Shown here: piece by piece, positions 61,173-64,000 of the stretch
Numbering within the stretch: the first letter of the stretch is position 1
How the letters are laid out: every line of letters starts with the position of its first letter
Source of the DNA: Climacium dendroides
Taxonomy: Eukaryota; Streptophyta; Bryopsida; Hypnales; Climaciaceae
Assembly (NCBI GenBank): GCA_950106755.1
Contig: OX467086.1
Coordinates: 18,618,001 to 18,682,000, forward strand
Length of the DNA stretch: 64,000 nucleotides
Direction of reading: 5' to 3'
Notes under the pieces: model-generated
The model's database searches: none
Told to the model about the DNA's origin: nothing
The model's input: the letters and a program-made list of their open reading frames with translations, nothing else
Program-made: the position numbers and the translations under genes

Positions 61173-61837
61173 AATGGAATAACGTAACTTGTGGGCCGAG
61201 GATGGGGCTGCAACTGAGAAAGAAGCTGTGTGCCAACTCATTTTTGTCACCTGCTTAAGAGGCAAATCTGACACTGATTCAGTACACTCACTATTCATTC
61301 AACCTTGCAATTCATTGAGCATTTGAGCATATGATAAGGCAAAATGACTGGTTTGCCCTGTTGGCATTGTTGAAATTTTCAAAAAAAAATTCCACGTACA
61401 CTCAAATATGAGTAATGGGGAGAGACGTGAATTGAAACATTATTTGTTGCACAAGGTAAGAAATAATTTGTTATGAATTTTGAAGAGTGTTGCCCAATTG
61501 GCCCCAAACCAATTGGAAGTGTATTCATAATGATCATCTTATTCACCTACAACAATCACAATGTTTCCAAACATGGCCACAACATGAAAGCCCAAAATAG
61601 TCACTTTATGTGATGAATTTATACTCAATAGGTGGAGCTTCTATTGCAATCACTAACCACTCCATCATCAGCCTCTAAGACATTGATTGTGATTAGTAAC
61701 TCAACACAATGTAGCCCAAATTTCATTTAATGAAATTTTTTTGTAGTAGGTTGATGCAAGACTTTAATGGGTCATTCTTTAGGTGTATGTGATGGGTCTT
61801 CTAGTTGTCATAGGCTAGTTTTACCTTATCAAGAGTG

Positions 61838-62333
61838 AGAGCATCCCTAGTCCAAACAATATATTGACTCTCCAAATTTATTTTTAACGTATAGGATTTA
61901 TAATTAGAACTGGAAATTTGTACCATTAGAAGCACATTCCAAAGCACTTTGAGTAGTACAAAAAAGCTCAAATTTAGACATTTGACAATGAAAATAAATT
62001 GCTTCATAAGCAAGGTGAAAGTCAAAATTATAGAGGTCTTTGCAAATCAAGGTTACCAATGAAAGCAAAATTTGTCCATTGATACTCAAAGTGGACAAAT
62101 TTTGCTTTGATAATTGTAATTTGCCAAGATCTCTACAATTTTTTAATTTTACCTTACTTTTGAATGGTGGTTGTGTAATGTCTAAATTTGATACTTTTTA
62201 ATGTCTATCCAAAGTACTTTGGGATATGCTTTCAATTATAATAATTTCAAATTCTAATTATATACTATAAGTCAAAACTTAAAAATACATTTAAAGGGCC
62301 AATACTAGTTGGAGTGAGGATGCTCTAAAATTC
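61838..62333. mobile_element. MITE related to the 60221 element
   Basis: The left end 'gagcatccctagtccaaaca' and the reverse complement of the right end ('gagcatcctcactccaacta') form TIRs. Inner parts such as 'tataattagaact.gaaatt' also face each other. The length is about 496 bp. It shares the GAGCATC.CTAGT.CAA start with the neighbour and so is probably the same superfamily. Confidence 0.6.
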
Positions 62334-63910
62334 ACTAAATTAAGCTAAGAAGCCCATTGTGGATTGTTTGGTCATTGCTCTAGATACAATTATTTGATTC
62401 ACAATTTTTTGCATAGGAATGACAAATCAACTCATATATTTCTACCAGTTAATTTTTGAAAAAAATAGCACATTCTAGGCAATCAAAGCAAAAATGTATA
62501 GCTTCCCATTGTGAATTATAGGGAGAACCTTTTTTGTTCTTTTGGATTCTAATGTAACTCTCTTGCTTTCCTCAAAAAAAAACCCTTTGTACATAAATGA
62601 ATGAACTTTTTGTCATGTGTAGAAGCCACATGAATGTAGTCATTAAATTCATTACATAGTGACTTTCCAACCCAATTCCAATCCTTTCATCTTCAATACC
62701 AAAACTTTGAGCCCAATAATAATAAAACCAAAACTTTGTATACTTAATACAATAATATTGACTACATAAAATGCAAGAGAACCAAATTGGATTCCAAAGT
62801 AGAGCATTTGAAAGTAGAATTGCTTATATTAGTGGATATTTTGATGTCATGTAATTAGTCCCATGTGATGTAATATGGACCCCAAAATGAACGTGCTTTT
62901 AATTTATGCCAACCACAAACATATTGGTTGGACTTACTTCTCTCTACAAGATACCTTCTTCCTAAGCATATTACACATTCTTCATAGACGCAAGGACTTC
63001 TAGAGGAACAAGGAGCCCTCTTTGAGCTTTTTGAGAACTCAAGTAGGTTCTATTGACTTCATAATTTGGAATTTGTGCATGATTTTTTTAAAATAGATGT
63101 TTCTCATCATAATCTACATGTGAAGCTTTTGCTTCATGTCATTCTAATAAATATTGCAAAAGTTAGAAGTTTTATTTAATTTCAATGTCAAAACTAAAAA
63201 AATATATATTCTAAAAAAAACTAATTTTGTATTTGAGATTATATAGATTGAATACCTAATCAAAAAAATTGAACCATTGAATTTCAAATAATGAGGCAAA
63301 AGATATGAGGAGTTTTATTTTGTAGGCAAAGAAGGTAGAAAAATATATGAAGTTGTCTTTTGCTTTCAATTTTGAAATTAAAAAAAAAATTAAATAAAGG
63401 ATATTGATTTTTTACTAGGACATTCTCACTATTGGGATTGAAAATTCTAAAATTCCTCCAAAATTTATTAGTATATTAGTTATATCTTTCATTCAGTAAC
63501 ACCTTCCGTTTTATAATTTTTTTTAAATGAATAAAAAATCTTTTTTGGTTAAATTTTTAATTTATATTTTCAACCCATTTTTCGACATATTGACTAAATG
63601 CATGAGTTATAGGACATATTTTTTTTCCTAAAAATGTTGAAAGACAAAACTTTGCCTTTTTGGAAGAACTATGAAAGCTTACATTTTGAAGTGTAGGCAT
63701 ATTGAACTTGCAATTGGTGGAGATATTTACTCTAAAATTTTGGGAAAATATACTTGAAAAAATTAAACAAAATATTGTACGGTTGGTTTTGTTAAAAAAT
63801 AAATATTGATGAAGATTTTGACCTTGCTTTAGAGATGATTATTTTGAAGTAGTTTTGGAACTTTAAACATGATGCTCCTTTAACCCATTAAGGACCAAGT
63901 CGATGAAGGT
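62334..63910. other. AT-rich intergenic DNA
   Basis: No gene or clear element was seen. The sequence is over 65% A/T by eye, with long A and T runs. Confidence 0.4.
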
Positions 63911-64000
63911 AGTGAAAAAGTGATTGCAACTAACATGTTTTCATTAGTAGACACTTTAGCTATTAATGAAAACATGTCAGTTGCAACCACTTTTTCATTT
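63911..64000. repeat. 40-bp-arm hairpin at the window edge
   Basis: 63911-63950 and the reverse complement of 63961-64000 match at about 35 of 40 positions around a 10-nt loop (both contain 'acatgttttcatta' and 'gaaaaagtg.ttgcaact'). It may be the fold-back of a MITE whose outer ends lie beyond the window, or a small-RNA precursor-like structure. Confidence 0.75.

Overview
This is a nuclear segment of a land plant. Genes are split by many short AT-rich introns. Two chloroplast ferredoxin precursors carry transit peptides. Between the genes lie long AT-rich stretches full of cut-and-paste DNA transposons and MITEs. Gene content suggests a non-seed plant, most likely a moss or other bryophyte (inference): a purine permease of the fungal/algal UapA type, and a compact Cys-rich lectin with a Euonymus-lectin (EUL) domain. 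I cannot name the species.

Every protein gene I could assemble is on the minus strand. From left to right they are: a UapA-type xanthine/uric-acid permease (1151-6036, 8 exons); nicalin, an ER membrane subunit of the BOS/multipass translocon (11969-16965, 14 exons); an EUL-domain lectin (20115-21183, 2 exons) with two decayed tandem copies of its 3' end next to it; an intronless [2Fe-2S] ferredoxin (23331-23789); a broken L-type lectin domain (about 26390-27100); a second intronless ferredoxin (41459-41902); and acylamino-acid-releasing enzyme (48586-55484, 17 exons). I checked the exon models by splice phase and by alignment to remembered family sequences. All the multi-exon models close in frame. 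A further unrecognised gene may lie at about 55930-57530.

The genes have no obvious joint function: purine transport, ER membrane protein biogenesis, carbohydrate binding, photosynthetic electron transfer and peptide turnover. They are ordinary housekeeping neighbours, not a cluster.

The richest non-genic part is 28.5-39.5 kb, a stack of nested transposons whose insertion order can be read from target-site duplications. A 26-bp-TIR element is interrupted by a Tc1/mariner element (TA duplication). That element carries a dead DD34E transposase and is itself interrupted by a non-autonomous CACTA element (AGA duplication). Nearby, a 195-bp CACTA MITE sits inside a 64-bp tandem repeat, and a 340-bp TA-flanked MITE sits inside an older CACTA relative. 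Other structured DNA includes an 89-bp four-copy tandem array with a cluster of near-identical hairpins (17.6-19.4 kb), an 18-bp array (39.1 kb), a long-TIR element containing a segment that is inverted in a neighbouring copy (60.2-61.2 kb), and a 40-bp-arm hairpin at the right edge. I saw no tRNA, rRNA or CRISPR array, and no clear sign of a new enzymatic or defence system.
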